A DNA stretch of 64,000 nt, taken from Lyophyllum atratum. Taxonomy: Eukaryota > Basidiomycota > Agaricomycetes > Agaricales > Lyophyllaceae. The notes below the pieces were generated by a model. The model was not told the origin of the DNA. It saw only the letters and a program-made list of their open reading frames with translations, and ran no database searches. Shown piece by piece: positions 21,521 through 34,506 of the stretch. A program made the position numbers and the translations under genes. Location of the stretch: assembly GCA_014905825.1 (NCBI GenBank), contig JACGCN010000018.1:1042433-1106432 (forward strand), in the 5' to 3' direction. Position 1 is the first letter of the stretch. Every line of letters starts with the position of its first letter.

Positions 21521-23804
21521 CACCTCGTCCTTCGCTTTGCCCCCACTCCGTCCCCCGCGAATGCCGAGCAACCGCCAATGTTGCCTCAAGACACGCCCGC
21601 TCCCCCCGCCCTCCTCTCTCTCCTGCATGTCCCGCACGCCGCCGCAGCCTGAAACGCTTCACCGCATAGCTCACTTCTTAGCCTCAGCGCCTCTGAGGTC
21701 CACATATTCCCGATAAAGTCGGGAAACATGGCTACGCGCCACTTGCAACGCTCGTCCGAGAAGAACGCGTCGGGGTAGTAACGCCTGCGCCTGCCGACGT
21801 TTCTGCTTCCCCTCTTTCTGCTAAAGGTAATGCAGAGACTTCTGGTAGGTCTCTCTTCTTTCGCTCTTCCTTTAGGTAACTGACGTTGCCTGACGTCTGT
21901 AGTGTATAATCGCAATACGGGAGATCGTCATGCGGTATTGACGATGGAGTCGAACTCAACACTTTGCAATTGTTGCTAATCAAAGTGACGCTCATGTTCG
22001 GTTGACTCTTTCATCTAGAACAATGTCAATTGAAAGCCGGACTAGACTCGCTGGATGCAGGCCTGGACGCAGAAGGCGAGGTCATCGTTATGCGCAGACG
22101 GCTGATCGACGTGTGTTCTCTTTTCTTACACCTCTTTCCTTTTCCCTTGTCCTTTTCTCCAAGAGCCGTTCTTTCTTCCTTTCGTGGTGTGCTGCATCTG
22201 CGTCTTGATTTACTTCTCCCCAGGCGGCTCGTTCCTATCATCCTTTTGCTCTTTTTCCAATCTTTCAACCTTTCAATCCAATCCAATTTGTATTCACCCG
22301 TCTCCTGCTCCGTTCCTTCCTATCTAACACGCCCGTCCCGCGCACGGTGGGATCGGGAGGCCCAGCCCAGCCCAGCCCAGCCCAGCCCAGCCCAGCCCAT
22401 CCAATTGCGCCGGACGCGTTCCTGTACTGCCGATCATCCACCCCTGCCCCCTCCCCCACATCAACGTGGACGTCCGAGACCCGTATCTCCGTCGTACCCG
22501 CCGAGTGTACCTTTTACGCATCACTTCCCGGGGCCCAGCCCACGTCACGTATTCCTGTTTCCTATTTCTTGTTTCCTGTTATATCCCGACGGTACCTTTT
22601 CTTCCCTGTCACTTTGGGCTTGGTGCGCGACGTCGCCCTCGTCCTCGGTTTGCGTTTCGGGTTTCGGGTGCGCCGCTGTCGCGCACTCCCCCTCCTCTAC
22701 TTCTCTTGGCTTCTCCTCGGTTCTTGTATTTTGGGCACTGGGACACTGGCATCTGGCACCTTGATAAGGCCCAGACTCAGGACTAGTACGAGGGCTGCTT
22801 CTGTTCGGTTCCCGCCTTCCTTGATTGGCTGGATGGATGAATGAATGGGGTGGCAGTGGTGTGGCAGTGCGGCGTGTCCTCCCGAGCCTGAGGTCCAGGC
22901 ACATGGCCTCGGTGCCTCGTTTGACCGATGGGAGGCCACCAGACGTGTTTACGATGTTGGGTGCTGTGGGGCGGGTATGGGTGGGTGGTTTCGGGTACGC
23001 TGTGGTGTGTGGCCGGCCTTCGCTTGCTTGGTGTTGAGTCGTCGGGGATTTGCGAGGGCTGGGCTGGGCAGGGAGGGAATACGCAATCAGGACGAAGGAC
23101 GATCGGATCCGATGCCCTCGTGTGGTGTTCCGTCATGTCGACTTCATTTCCGCATTACGCCAGTGCCTGCGCGTATGTGGTGCTGCTGCCGTACAAGGGT
23201 GTCCCTGTCTCTCGGGTCCTTGATCATCCCCATCCTGTCCAAGCAATGGGATCTTTGCTTCCTTGTCCTATGTACTCACGGGCGCCTTTGACGGGTGACA
23301 CAATCGCATCACATCGTTGAAGGGACTTGCCCCATTCACTCGCGGCTTCCGGGTTGACGTAGCCGGGTCGGAGCAGGGGGGATGTGGGAGGCTCTTGGAC
23401 TAGATAGGTGTGGCGGTGCGCTCGGGGCGATCTTTTCGATCTTTACTGGCTGGGCTGACGACAGAGCTGCGGGTATAGCAAGCGCGGGAGGAGTAGATGT
23501 AGGGTCATGGGGCGTGCGGTAATTCAAACATTGCAGCTGCGCACAAAGGCGGGAGTGGGGGACGGTCATGTTATCTCGTTGTACAGGGGCTGCAGGAGGA
23601 AGGAGGAGTAGGGACGTCGGGGTGGGAGCAATGGCGGGAAGAGATGCCGTGTGATCCGGGGGCGATGTAGGATTAGATTAGATCGGCGTTTCGAATTGAA
23701 TTGAGTCGGTGGTGAGCCGAGCCGAGCTCGTGTGAAATGGAGTCACGGGACGGTATTAGTGAGTTTATTGGCGGAGTGGTTCTCCTTTACTTAAACCCTC
23801 ACCG
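21521..23804. other. Long upstream region of the SFP1-like gene
   Basis: About 2.3 kb. The first part may hold further dihydroxyacetone kinase debris. The rest is pyrimidine-rich on the plus strand (long C/T tracts from 22,100 to 22,700) and holds the CCCAG microsatellite. Overlapping open frames such as 22030-22764 are low-complexity and not convincing genes. The last few hundred bases before 23805 should contain the SFP1-like promoter. Confidence 0.5.
22361..22399. repeat. (CCCAG)n microsatellite
   Basis: Almost eight perfect head-to-tail copies of CCCAG, ending in CCCAT. Lies in non-coding DNA upstream of the SFP1-like gene. Confidence 0.97.
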
Positions 23805-26744
23805 ATGGCGACGTCGCAACCCATCGCATTGCCTGCCTCCAGCCAGCACAACAACGACTACGCAATGGGCTCATACACCGGCTCAGCCTCTGGTCCATTC
23901 AACCCCGCCTCCTACACCCGCCACTTCCTAGGCTCCCCCATCTCCTGGCGCGCAGGTTCATTCGGCGCCCGCTTCCCCCAGGGCTCTCCCTCTGCACATT
24001 TGTTTAGTGCATTAGAGTGCGTGCTATGCTGCTTTGTGCCACCCAACCCCCACTGACACAACTACAGCCACCCCAAGAGCTCAATAGACGAGGTCTCTGT
24101 AATGAACGCCTTCAATGTCTTCGACCGCGAAGGCGAGCTCTGCCGCGACTACAACTGCTGTGGCACCCACCTCCGGGACCTCCACGCTCTGCTCGAGCAC
24201 TTTGAAGAGGTCCACGTGATTGTTGTCGATCCCTCCGCCCCCAGTGCGCAGATCGCTATCCCGTTCAACCCCCAGCCGCTCGATGGCTCCCACCCACATC
24301 AACAGCACCCGCACCCGCATACTCTGCCCCGGCAACCGTCCCACGTCCCTTTTGACTCGGACGACATGGAGCTCGAGCTGGATCTCGACAACTCGACCCA
24401 CCCTCCGCCCCACCCCAGTTCCACACGCAGCTCGCCCTCCTCTACCGCCCCTAGTCCCCCACACACGCCCGGCAACCCCAACCTCGCGCAGTTTGCACAC
24501 CAGTATGGCCAGTTCCAGCATCACAGGCCGTTCACAAGTGCACACACGTCTCCCTATACCTCCCAGCCGCCTTCCCCCGGCTCGTCCTCGTCACATCCTG
24601 GCAACCCCAACCCACATATGTCGGTCCAGAACGTCGGTGTGCATTTTCCGAATGCGGGCGCAGGCACCCAAACGGTGATCACCCACCCGGAGGAAGCGTT
24701 CAACGCCTATGCACGATTTGCCGCAGATTACTCATCACATATGCCCGGAACTCAGTTCAACGCTAGCGGAGGCGAGGAGATTGTTGTCAATGGGGTGGGC
24801 GTAGGCGAGTATCCTGCTTATGTGGGTCAGATGCCTGCTGGCGTGGCACAGGTGGGCGACCAGCAGGGTCAGGGTCAGCAGTGCATACCGCCCGCACTGC
24901 TGTTTGCCTCGACGTCATCGTCACCGCCAATAGCCAATGGCGACATCGCCGGTGCCCGAGTAACCAGTCCTCCTGCTCCTATGAACCCAAAGCTCAAGTT
25001 GAAGGTCCGTGGAGGACTCTCGATGGCCTCCTCTTCACAGCCCAGCACACCTTCTACGACCACATCAGCCGTCCCCACACCCTTCAGCGCAAATCCTCCT
25101 CTTCCCACCGCCACCACCGCTGTCTCCACACCAGCCACCACCCCCGCCCACACACCCTCCCACACCCCACTCCCACCCGCCGCCCCCTCTCTCCTCCTAT
25201 CCAAACCCTTCCGCTGCCCCAAACCCAACTGCAACAAGTCGTACAAGCAAGCCAACGGGCTCAAATACCACATGACGCACGGGTCGTGCAACTTTGCGCC
25301 CCCGAAGGATCTGGAGCACGTCAAAGACCTGCTCGAGCGCAAACGGCGCGAACGCGAGGCCAACGCCTCCGCCGCCGGCCTCTCCCGCAGCGCCTCCCTC
25401 GGCGCCCTCGGCTCCCGGCCCCCCGGCAGCACCACCTCCAGCACCCATCCGCCCCTCACGCACTCGACCGGCGAGCCATTCCTTCAGAACCTCACGCACT
25501 CGGCGTACGGGGACCTCGGCTCCATCACGGAGACGGAGCTCCGGGAGGTGGAGCGCGAGGCGGAGAAGCGGGTACGGCCGTTCGCGTGCGGGGTGGGGGA
25601 CTGCCAGAGGAGGTATAAGAATATGAATGGGCTGAGGTATCATTATCAGCATTCGGGGGATCATGGGGCGGTGGGGCTGGCGTTGTTGGCGGGGGGGTTG
25701 CATGAGTGTTTGGGGAATACGGGGGGGGAGGGGAAGGGGAAGGGGAAGACGATGGGTGCGGGTGGGGGTGGGGGGGTGGGGGGGAGTGCGGAGGAGGGTA
25801 GGGAGGGGAGGAGGAGGGGGGGTGCGCCCGCTGTACAGGGGGGAGGGGTGCATCGGAGTGCGGCGAGTAGTGTGCGTGGGGGGAGCGTGAGTGTGCCTGT
25901 GAGCCGCGCGACGAGCGTGAGCCGCGTGGGGACGCCTGTGCCGCCTGTGCCCAAAGGAGGAGGAGGGTACGTCAATGGCGCGACGACGCCGTTCACGCCG
26001 GGGTACACGAATCTCGCCCCGGTGGTTCCCGTGTCGGTGGGTGGGGGGGACGGGTCGAGTCCGCCATTGACGCCGCTCACGGCTGCCGTACAGGGGCTTG
26101 GACTTGGGTCGGGGATGAACGTGCAAGGTGGGGTGGGGGGTGTGAGGTCGCAGCCGCATTCGCCGACGGGGCATGGGCAGGGGCAGGGGACGTTCCAGGT
26201 TCAGCAGTCGCAGTCGCCGTCGCCGCATATGCAGCATCAGCAGCAGCAGCAGTTGGCGTATCAGGCGCAGTTTGTGGAGTTGCAGAGGAGGCAGTATTTG
26301 CAGGCGCAGCAGGCGCAGCATCAGGCTATGCAGGCGCAGCAGCAGGCTCAGGCTCAGCAGCAGGCTCAGCAGCAGGCGGCGGCTCAACAGGCGCAACAGG
26401 CTCAGGCTCAGCAGCAAGCGGCGGCGCAACAGCAGGCTCAGCAGGCGGCGCAGCAGGCGTTCCATCAGCAGCAGCAACAGCACCAACGAGCCCAACAACA
26501 AGCCCAGCAGCAGCAGCAGTACCACCACCAACTCGCAGAGCAGCAGCAGCAACCCCAGCAGCAGCAGCAGCACTTCCACGCGCAGCAGCAGCAGCAGCAC
26601 CACGAACACATGCAGCTGGCGGACGCGGACGCGCAGGCGCAGCAGGAGTTTGTGGAGGCGCAGAGGAGGGAGTTTGAGATGCAGCAGCAGCAGCATGGGC
26701 ATATTCAGCAGCAGCAGCAGCACGGGGACATCCCGATGGCGTAA
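23805..26744 (+). CDS. SFP1: SFP1-like C2H2 zinc-finger transcription factor with polyglutamine tail
   Basis: Two exons, 23805-24016 and 24068-26744, give 962 residues. The junction makes FSALDHPKSSIDEVSVMNAF. Shortly after, a first zinc-binding block reads CRDYNCCGTHLRDLHALLEH followed by FEEVH, typical of Sfp1-type proteins. Two further C2H2 fingers follow, at about residues 451-478 (FRCPKPNCNKSYKQANGLKY then H-HGSCNF) and 575-602 (FACGVGDCQRRYKNMNGLRY then H-QHSGDH). This spacing of paired fingers around NGLKYH/NGLRYH is the Sfp1 signature. In yeast Sfp1 controls ribosomal-protein and ribosome-biogenesis genes in response to nutrients; a similar role here is inference. Proline/serine- and glycine-rich linkers surround the fingers, and roughly the last 185 residues are Gln/Ala-rich. 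The frame is intact despite long G runs. Confidence 0.88.
26190..26735 (+). repeat. CAG/CAA-rich polyglutamine-alanine tract inside the SFP1-like gene
   Basis: Dense CAG and CAA triplets with interspersed GCG/GCT and CAC codons encode a Gln/Ala/His-rich C-terminus. Runs of pure CAG reach about five codons, and mixed CAG/CAA interruptions are frequent. Likely length-polymorphic between strains. Confidence 0.9.
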
Positions 26745-29700
26745 GCTTCACTGGCGCGAGCTACTCCCCCCTCGCGAGGACGACGTGGCGGCGGCTTCAA
26801 AAGTATACGTATATTTTGGATTTCACCTTTTCCTTTAGTTCTCTCTCCGACACACCGCACCCACCCACTGCACGCCGCCGCCGTTCCCTCGTCTCGCACA
26901 AAACGAAAACGAAAATAAAAACAGAAGCCGTCGATGGAAACGGATCGTACCACCCCCTCCCCCGCCCCGCCCCAGAGAGGGTGAGGTTAATTGTACTACT
27001 TATACTTACTCTTTTCTTGACTTTCTTTTCGCTCCTTGACGTGTAGTTATTATCGCTCCTTGTTTCTTTGTTTAATAGATTGATCATGCCCTCCTCTCCT
27101 CATTCTTTGTTCTCCTTCCGCGTTTCGGGTCTCGTTCTTGTTCTTCTTCCCGTTCCCCGTCTTCCTCGTCATCCCTCGCCTCTTACCCGTCTTGATTCAT
27201 GATCTTGATTCACGCTGCTACACACTCATGCATACACCGTTAATATTCTACTTGCTCGTGCTTATTCACCTTGTAGGGCTGGCTTATATTACTACTATAC
27301 TACTACCAGATGACCCCCTTATTCCACCGTTACGATTTGAAAATTGAAAAAGTTGATGTCTTGTGTCATGGCTCGATGCTTCATTTGTGGCTAGCTGTGG
27401 TACACGCATATGTTCCAATACCTCCTTCGTCATGGGTTGGCTGCACCGTCGCTGAGTCAGTACGTCGCATCCGTAATGAGCGTATACTCGAACGGTTCAG
27501 TTTTTTTTTCCGTCCGCAGCTTTGAAATCGACTTCAATTCAATTACGGCGGACCGCAGCCTCGCACCCCACACGTAGAGTACACATCCTACGCCATCGGA
27601 GCCTTTGCGTACTCCTATCGGGACAGCCAAGCCATACGAACTATCGGTTTTCATGGAGCCCGTCGTGGCGCTTCGCCAGAACATTCGCGACCTCAGGACC
27701 TAGCATCAACGGTCAGTCAGCACATTCCCCGATCAGGTCGGGAAACCGCCATTTCGTTGACGGAACGGAACAGATTTCGGAACAACGCGACACCGAGGGT
27801 TCGGAGGATGCTGACATACATGCGCAAATATCCGCCCCCCGCCTCGAGCCTCAACGTTTTGCCATGGACACCGGCCGTCTAAGTTTGGCGCTCTGTCGTC
27901 TCCTGAGCATCTCTTGACTGGAGCCTCCTCTTTCTGGCGAAGTCTTCTGACCTCCGTTCCCCATCCATCTGGAGGTGCTTTGCGATTTTCTAGGGGCTGC
28001 ATTGGTTTTGGAGTCACCATCGTGCACATGAACACTCTGTACCCCCTCGGGATATGTCACTAAGGGACACCCCCTGCGCATCCGCACGGGCACCTCTCCG
28101 CAGTAGCCCTCCCCTTCCAATCGCACACTATCCGGACTTTGCTCGGCGAACCAGCTCAGAGCTCCTAAATATGTGCGATTTCCTTCACGTCACTCCCGAT
28201 GCAATTCAATGGTGTGTCAGTGGTGGGACGTCTTTCTTGCTCTATGACCCGGTGTACACGGTGCCAGTAATCCGTGGTATCGTGTACAATACTGCGGAGG
28301 CTCTGGTTGTAAGTTGGCCCGGGGGGTCGGGGCTGAAGTTGTTCCGTCGTTCCCTGGAGCGCCTCCATGTCCAAGTCCAAGTCCCAGTCCATGGCAGTTC
28401 CCTCGGGATCGTGGGCTCCTTAACTTACGGATAACGGATATGGAGTGCTGCGCTTCATGAATTCGCTCGTTTTGGAGCTCGTATGGATGGCAGGAGGAAT
28501 GGGGACGTCAAATTTGGGGGTACTAGTAGGTCCTTTCTGCTTTGAATCAGGTCCGAAACCCTGCTAAGCATGGGTCTTTTGTATTCAGGTGTTAACTTGG
28601 ACTAGTTGACTCCATTTTCCACGACGGAGACGTTGGGTGCTGTGCGGAATATAAGTCCCTCCCTGCCCCCGCCACACACTTCGTAAGTCACGATGAGAAC
28701 GGAAACGTAAACGCGGAGGACACACAAAAGGATTTCAGCCATGATAGGGCTCAACCTATATCCTCTCCATTACTACCTCAACATCGCCGCGCGCCAAAAC
28801 CTGGCCTGAGCTCTCACAAGCGTCAGTGATGTCCGTCCCGTGCAACCATTGAATCCTTGGACGACGGCGTCGCACGACACGACGTGGGTCTCCGTTTCTC
28901 CTTGGGCTTTTACCCTACTACAGGTCCAAAGTGCTGTCAGCTTTGTCCGTATTAACGCGCGTCTGTTTCATGACCATGGTCATCTCGCCGTTATCAGCCG
29001 ACAACCCTTTGGTCATGGTATTGTCGGCCGGGTTTCCTCTTTTGTCGGCCGAGTTTCGTCTGGCGCTATTGAAGCCAGCCTCACCGTTCATTCGCGCTCC
29101 AACACTGGTGCGGTGATTGTGGATTTTCTTTCATCAAGATAGCGAACCATGAAGAGTGCTCCTGTGACCACGGACTGCCCAAGGCTCGCGGTGCGCCCCT
29201 CCGCGACGATTTCGACATCATTTGATGAGGTCTGCATCTTTGTCTCCGCTGCTCATGTGGGGCTATGTCTCGCTATTTTCGACTACGCTTCCTTGAACAA
29301 AATGTGCGATCCATCGAGCGACAGATAGATGGCCGCCTTCCGATCTGATATCTATGCGAGCGCCAACGCTGTTCTAGTTCGTAGATCCGTAGATCTCTGC
29401 GGTGCAAACTCATTGAATTTACGAGTAACAGGCATTTAAGCGATGCGTAGATCTGTTGATCAGTTTACTCTATTCCATACGGTCCCGAACCCTTGTTCAA
29501 CATCTCCTCTTGTCTCCTTCAGGTCAATTTTGTCTTTAAGATGATCCCTCTCGTTTACAAGCCCCCTGATCGAAAGCTCCGCTTGTCACGCTCTACTCAT
29601 TGCTCACCGTGTATCGCCGGATATCAGTCCGCGCTTGTGCTATCTAACAGGTCTTGGCTTGTTGTCTAGAAACACTGCCTCGACCCACAAAGTTCTCTTA

Positions 29701-31837
29701 TCTTCAGGATGGCATCTATGTTACACGGAGGCCGTTTCGCGTTCCGAGATCTACACCGCTCGCACCATACCGAACAGCACAGCGATCCAATCATTGATCA
29801 CTCACACACGATCGAAGCAATGTCGAGGAATGGCGCCAATCTATATCTCCTTCACTCTATCTGCCCTCACGATCTCACGTGCCTGTCATGCAATTGACTT
29901 CCTTCTTGAATCTTATCCCTGCTTCCTGATTTTGATCACCGACACCACATGCTCATCCTGCAACGAGGACGTCCCCTCCCAGGCCTGTCGAGGCTGTCCC
30001 CCTCAAACCCACAATAGCCTCCTTATCTGGGCATCCGGCTCTCGGCATCCACTAGCGCCATAGTCTTACACCCGATTCACACAATCGACGAGGAGGTGCC
30101 CGGTCTATTCGTTCGCCTTATTCGATCCCAGATTAGATTGCCTTCTCTGTCAATCACCGTCATTATCCACCGCCTTCAGCTCGTTTGGCGTGTGAGCTGG
30201 ATCAGTCGGCGGGTTGAAACGGATTACCCCGTCATGGACTAGCTCAGCTCCTCCTGAAACGAGTTCCGGCTCGACAGAACCCGTCCAGAGAGACAGACGT
30301 CCCCCCTCCGACGTGTATGTTCCGGGGAACGTGGAGAAGGGGTGCCCTGGCTGTTGTGGCCCGATGATCCTCGCACCGGTTAAGACGGCAGGCCCTTCGG
30401 TTCTACGGGGACTATAGCATGGAGTGGGCTTATCTTGTTGCTCGCATGAAGGCAGGCGCATGGTGTCATACTTTGGGTGTCTATTGGATACGTGACGCAT
30501 GTCGACGCTTTTCGTAACGTCTGGCAAGAGCATACTACTCCTACTGGCTCGCAGAGAGACCTTTGGTACCTAGATGCCACATTGTCCAGTCTAGATTTGT
30601 AACAGAGGGCAGAACATCGAAGTCTCAAAGTTGTAGTATAGACGTCTATGGACCCAGGTACGTCTACACTTTTTAGACAAGGTCGACAGTGAGGCTTGGG
30701 AGACGAAGGAGGACATAACCTACCCGATCCAGATAGTCAGATTTTTCGTATCTCCCACCATTGACTGGTCAAAATTGGTTGTCTAGCACCAGGTCTCGTT
30801 ACAAGAGTGTGGCACTTCAAGGAAAGGTGATCATATTTGAGGAGTGGCCTTCCTTGACAGAAGGGTATCGCCACGCAACGCCAGATATACAAACCGGGGC
30901 TCCCACTAGTGCTAGCAGGATCAGAGGCTGTTTAAATGTATGGGATGCTCAAGACTCAAGCGCGACTCAGGATCCTTGCAGTTAGGAGCGAGGTACGCCT
31001 TCAGGAACAGCTGGCGTCGGCCGATCGGCGAAGATCAGCGATCGCGTTTGATACTTAATCTACACGATCATGTTGTACATATACGCGTCTTAGCCAAGTA
31101 TAATTCTGTTGCGATCGCAAGCATTCGCTGGAAGACGGATCTTATATAGCTTTTCAAAGCAGAGCCTGACATGATTTACAGTCACGATGTTCGCCTACTT
31201 CCAAGTGTATAAGTTATTTCTCGTAAGTAGCGCTTCATAGATCAGACCAGTCAAGACATACAATTATCCTGGATTCCTCGGGCTTTCTGACTCCTGGAGA
31301 AGAAGGTCCATGGAATGGTCATGAATCTTTCAGACCCTTGAATGAGAATGACAGCAAGCCCCAAAATGATATTAAGCCAAATTCAACGCCCGCGAATGCC
31401 AGAGTGTTGAACTCCGAGGTCGAGGGACAATGTTTTCATCCCAAGCTAAACCTCTTCTGTAGGACTTGTGTATAGCACAGTTCTGAAGGAAGGAAGGTCA
31501 GTGAACAATGAATTGAATAATGTGTGTGGGTTAAAAGTAATAATTAGGACCCATCGATATCCTGATCCTGCAGACAAAACGTAATTGTTACAGATTCCGG
31601 TGGCATCGGGCCGATCATGTGGTTAATTTCCTCGTAATTTCATCAACACGCGAGGCACCCCTTCAGGGCAGCATGGCGTTCCAAGCGCCGAGTCGGTGTC
31701 CTGATTTCTGGGCTGTTCTTCTAGAGTTGTTCTTCTTTTGTCCCAGCTCACGCCAGGCCCGTTGAGCTTCCCCGTTCCCCAAACCAACCAGCACTTGTGC
31801 GGGGATTACCTGTTGCTTTGCGGCCCACACAAACTCT
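26745..31837. other. Gene-poor 5.1-kb stretch
   Basis: The first few hundred bases are the pyrimidine-rich 3' flank of the SFP1-like gene. From about 27.5 to 31.6 kb there are only short open frames on both strands, none with a family I recognise or a consistent splice pattern. No terminal repeats, tRNA or transposase/reverse-transcriptase motif was seen. It may be old, heavily mutated repeat DNA. Confidence 0.45.
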
Positions 31838-33851
31838 ATGTCGTCCCGTAACGCATACACAGCGTCGACGCCCGAATGTGCCACCTTTTCCAGGTCAAAC
31901 ACTGCAGAGACCCCTCAAGACGCTGTAGCGTCGGAACCACCCACCCCTGAAGAGCTCGTCAACGACAGTGCGCAGCAGACAGGAAGATGGCGGGCAAAGT
32001 ATTTGGTTGTGGGGGAGGTTTTGAAAAGCAATGTTGGGCTGCTGCTCGTAACAGCATCTCAGGCATTTTTCTCTTTGATGAATGTCTTTGTGAAAAAGCT
32101 TAACAGTATCGACCCACCCGTGTCGACATTTGAGGTGTGTCCTAATGAAAGACTTCAAAAACCATCGATTTACGCGACGTTACCTCGCAGTTGATTGCTG
32201 TTCGAATGGTATGTATCCCCGACTGCTTTCTGTGCTGCTACGCCTCTCATCACAGCCGATTGTTTGTCTAGATCATAACTTACGTGTTTTCCATGGCCTA
32301 CATGTATGTTCTGCGTTTTTTTCTTCATTCGCGAAACCTAAAGGCAGCTTGGTTGTAGGATTTATGCCAAAGTGCCTGACCCGTTCTTGGGCCCGAAAGG
32401 TGTTCGATTATTGCTTGTATTCCGCGGGTTTTCCGGGTACGTTTACCAACGAAGAAGTGGGCTGGTCAATAACCCTCAATTTGCAGGTTTTTTCGGACTT
32501 CTGGGCATATATTATTCATTACAATATCTATCTCTATCAGACGCGACTGTCTTGACGTTCCTTGCGCCGCTATGTACAGGCATCTGTGGGGCGATCTTTT
32601 TGAAAGAGAGGTATACGGCGAGGGAGGCTTTCGCAAGCAGTAAGCATGACCATTGTCACGCTCGTCAATCCAGATTTGAGGCTGATCCCCATTTCCAGTT
32701 TTCAGTCTTTTTGGAGTTGTATTAATAGCACGTCCGGCCTTCCTCTTCGGAGATGTCAACACCATACACACTTTGTCAACCGATCCTAATGTCGCGCAGT
32801 TGGCGTCCACGAGTTCAGAAACGGTGACATCAGAGCAGAGATTGATTGCTGTTGGGTAGAACCTTTTACCATTCGAGGTTGTGCCTATAATTGACATAGG
32901 TTATCCCAGTGTCTCGTTGATCGGTGTTCTTGGTGCAACCGGTGCCTGTATGTTACTATCTCAGTCTCTTGGACGTTGGTCGTAAATACTAAACGTCTTC
33001 AGATACATCTATCACGGCCATCGGGAAGCGAGCACACCCGCTCCATGCGATGACCTCTTTCTCCTCGCAGTGTGTAATTGTGGCCGTCATCGCGTACGTC
33101 TACATGCCATGACAGCCAACTGCTAAGTTTTTGATACTATGTCCTTCCAGGATGATCATCCAGAAGACGCCGATAGTTGTGCCGACTGAGGTTGAATGGC
33201 TTGCTCTTCTCATTCTGATCGGTGTCTTCGGGTTTATTGCCCAGGTATGCATACATCATCGACGTCATGGATGTCTTTACTGATAATACAAACTAAGGTC
33301 CTTCTCACAATGGGCTTACAGCGAGAAACGGCGGGCAGAGCATCTACCGCTGTGTATACTCAGGTGCGTATAGCTCATCCCTCCTTCTAGTTCCTTTATC
33401 CTGATATCACGAATCTCGTAGGTGGTCTTCGCTGCGGTTCTGGAACGCATCTTCTTCCAGACAACGCCTTCCATCCTGTCCGTCATCGGAACTGTGATCA
33501 TCATCACGGCCGCCCTTTATGTTGCGGTATGTACTAGCCATGATCGCCGATATCGCCACAGCTAATCTGCTGCTTATGTAGTTGACGAAGACCCAAGCGA
33601 AGAAAAATAAGAGCAGCCTCAGACTCAGTGGCGTACCTGAAGGAGCGCTTGAAGAAGGATTGCTAGATGGTCTATTAGCGGGCCATGCGGAAGAGCAGGG
33701 GCTCAAGGGCGCACCTGAAGAATCGAATAGGCCTCGCCAGGTGGGTGCGGCTCAGAAAACACGTTCCCTCGAAAGCCAAGAGGATGAACTCGAAGAGACT
33801 ACGGCGCTACCACCCAATGAGGGTAGCGAGGATACTAAGGCTCGTATATAG
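31838..33851 (+). CDS. EamA/DMT-superfamily transporter, tandem copy 1
   Basis: Twelve exons, starting 31838-32134, 32191-32208, 32272-32303 and 32359-32436, and ending with the exon that stops at 33851. The hydrophilic N-terminus of about 65 residues is followed by about ten membrane segments in two EamA repeats. Landmarks: VGLLLVTASQAFFSLMNVFV, then SDATVLTFLAPLCTGI with FLKERYT (end of repeat one), then SLIGVLGATGAYTSITAIGK, FIAQVLLTMGLQRETAGRA and VIGTVIIITAALYV. The tail is Glu-rich (GALEEGLLDGLLAGH). DMT proteins export or exchange small metabolites or nucleotide sugars; the substrate is unknown, and it looks closest to SLC35G-type members. One oddity: splicing intron 4 (32437-32486) normally puts the next exon out of frame by one base at a run of six T. 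Leaving it unspliced keeps the frame. Confidence 0.82.
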
Positions 33852-34506
33852 ACAGTGATATAGTTTCTCATTACGCCCTGCAATCCCAACATGCGGCTGG
33901 AAGCAGGGGCATCTAGATAGATATTGTATTAGCGGGGTTTCGCACGGATAGACGAGGATGATGTACATGCCTTTCGGGAACATAACTACTTACATTTATG
34001 GGCGCTGATCTTGCTACATACTATGTAAGTACTAGGTACAACAATGACCTGAACAGCTCTTTACGCTTGAGTTGTGGCGGGAAGATCTTTTTATCATTTT
34101 TCTCGTCGTCTCTGTCAAGAAAATTACAAGAATACCATGAAGCCGCATCGTATGCCAGGACACTCATGGCAAATGAAACCTGAGGCTTTCTACTTGGAAT
34201 CCAATGTACCAGATTCATCACTATAACCAAATCAGTGTCACAGTAGCTCCAGGTTGGAGCGGCCGATTCCGGCTTTATCGGCCCGATTAGACAAGTCATT
34301 TCTTTGATCATTATGATTTCGGCGCAGGCACTTTTTAGAACAACATGCTGTTCCAATCTGCGGAGCCCCATTCCTCGCCCCTCTGTACTTCCAGCTTCGT
34401 TCCTCGATTCCCTGGACACTGAAGAGGCCTGCGAGCTTCTTCAAGGAACCATACAACAAGCATTCCAGTGAGACTTGCTTGGTGCTTCCCTGTGCCACGA
34501 AGAGTC
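33852..34506. other. Spacer between transporter copies 1 and 2
   Basis: About 650 bases, presumably terminator of copy 1 and promoter of copy 2. No other feature seen. Confidence 0.5.

Noticed and set aside
22030..22764. Plus-strand open frame of 244 codons
   Set aside because: Low-complexity Pro/Ser/Phe translation of pyrimidine-rich DNA that includes the CCCAG microsatellite; no domain or splice logic.
25197..26723. Minus-strand open frame of 508 codons opposite the SFP1-like gene
   Set aside because: Shadow of the GC-rich, CAG-rich coding strand; leucine-rich low complexity with no domain.
30150..30533. Minus-strand open frame of 127 codons
   Set aside because: Composition looks protein-like in places, but there is no recognisable family, start context or neighbouring exon.
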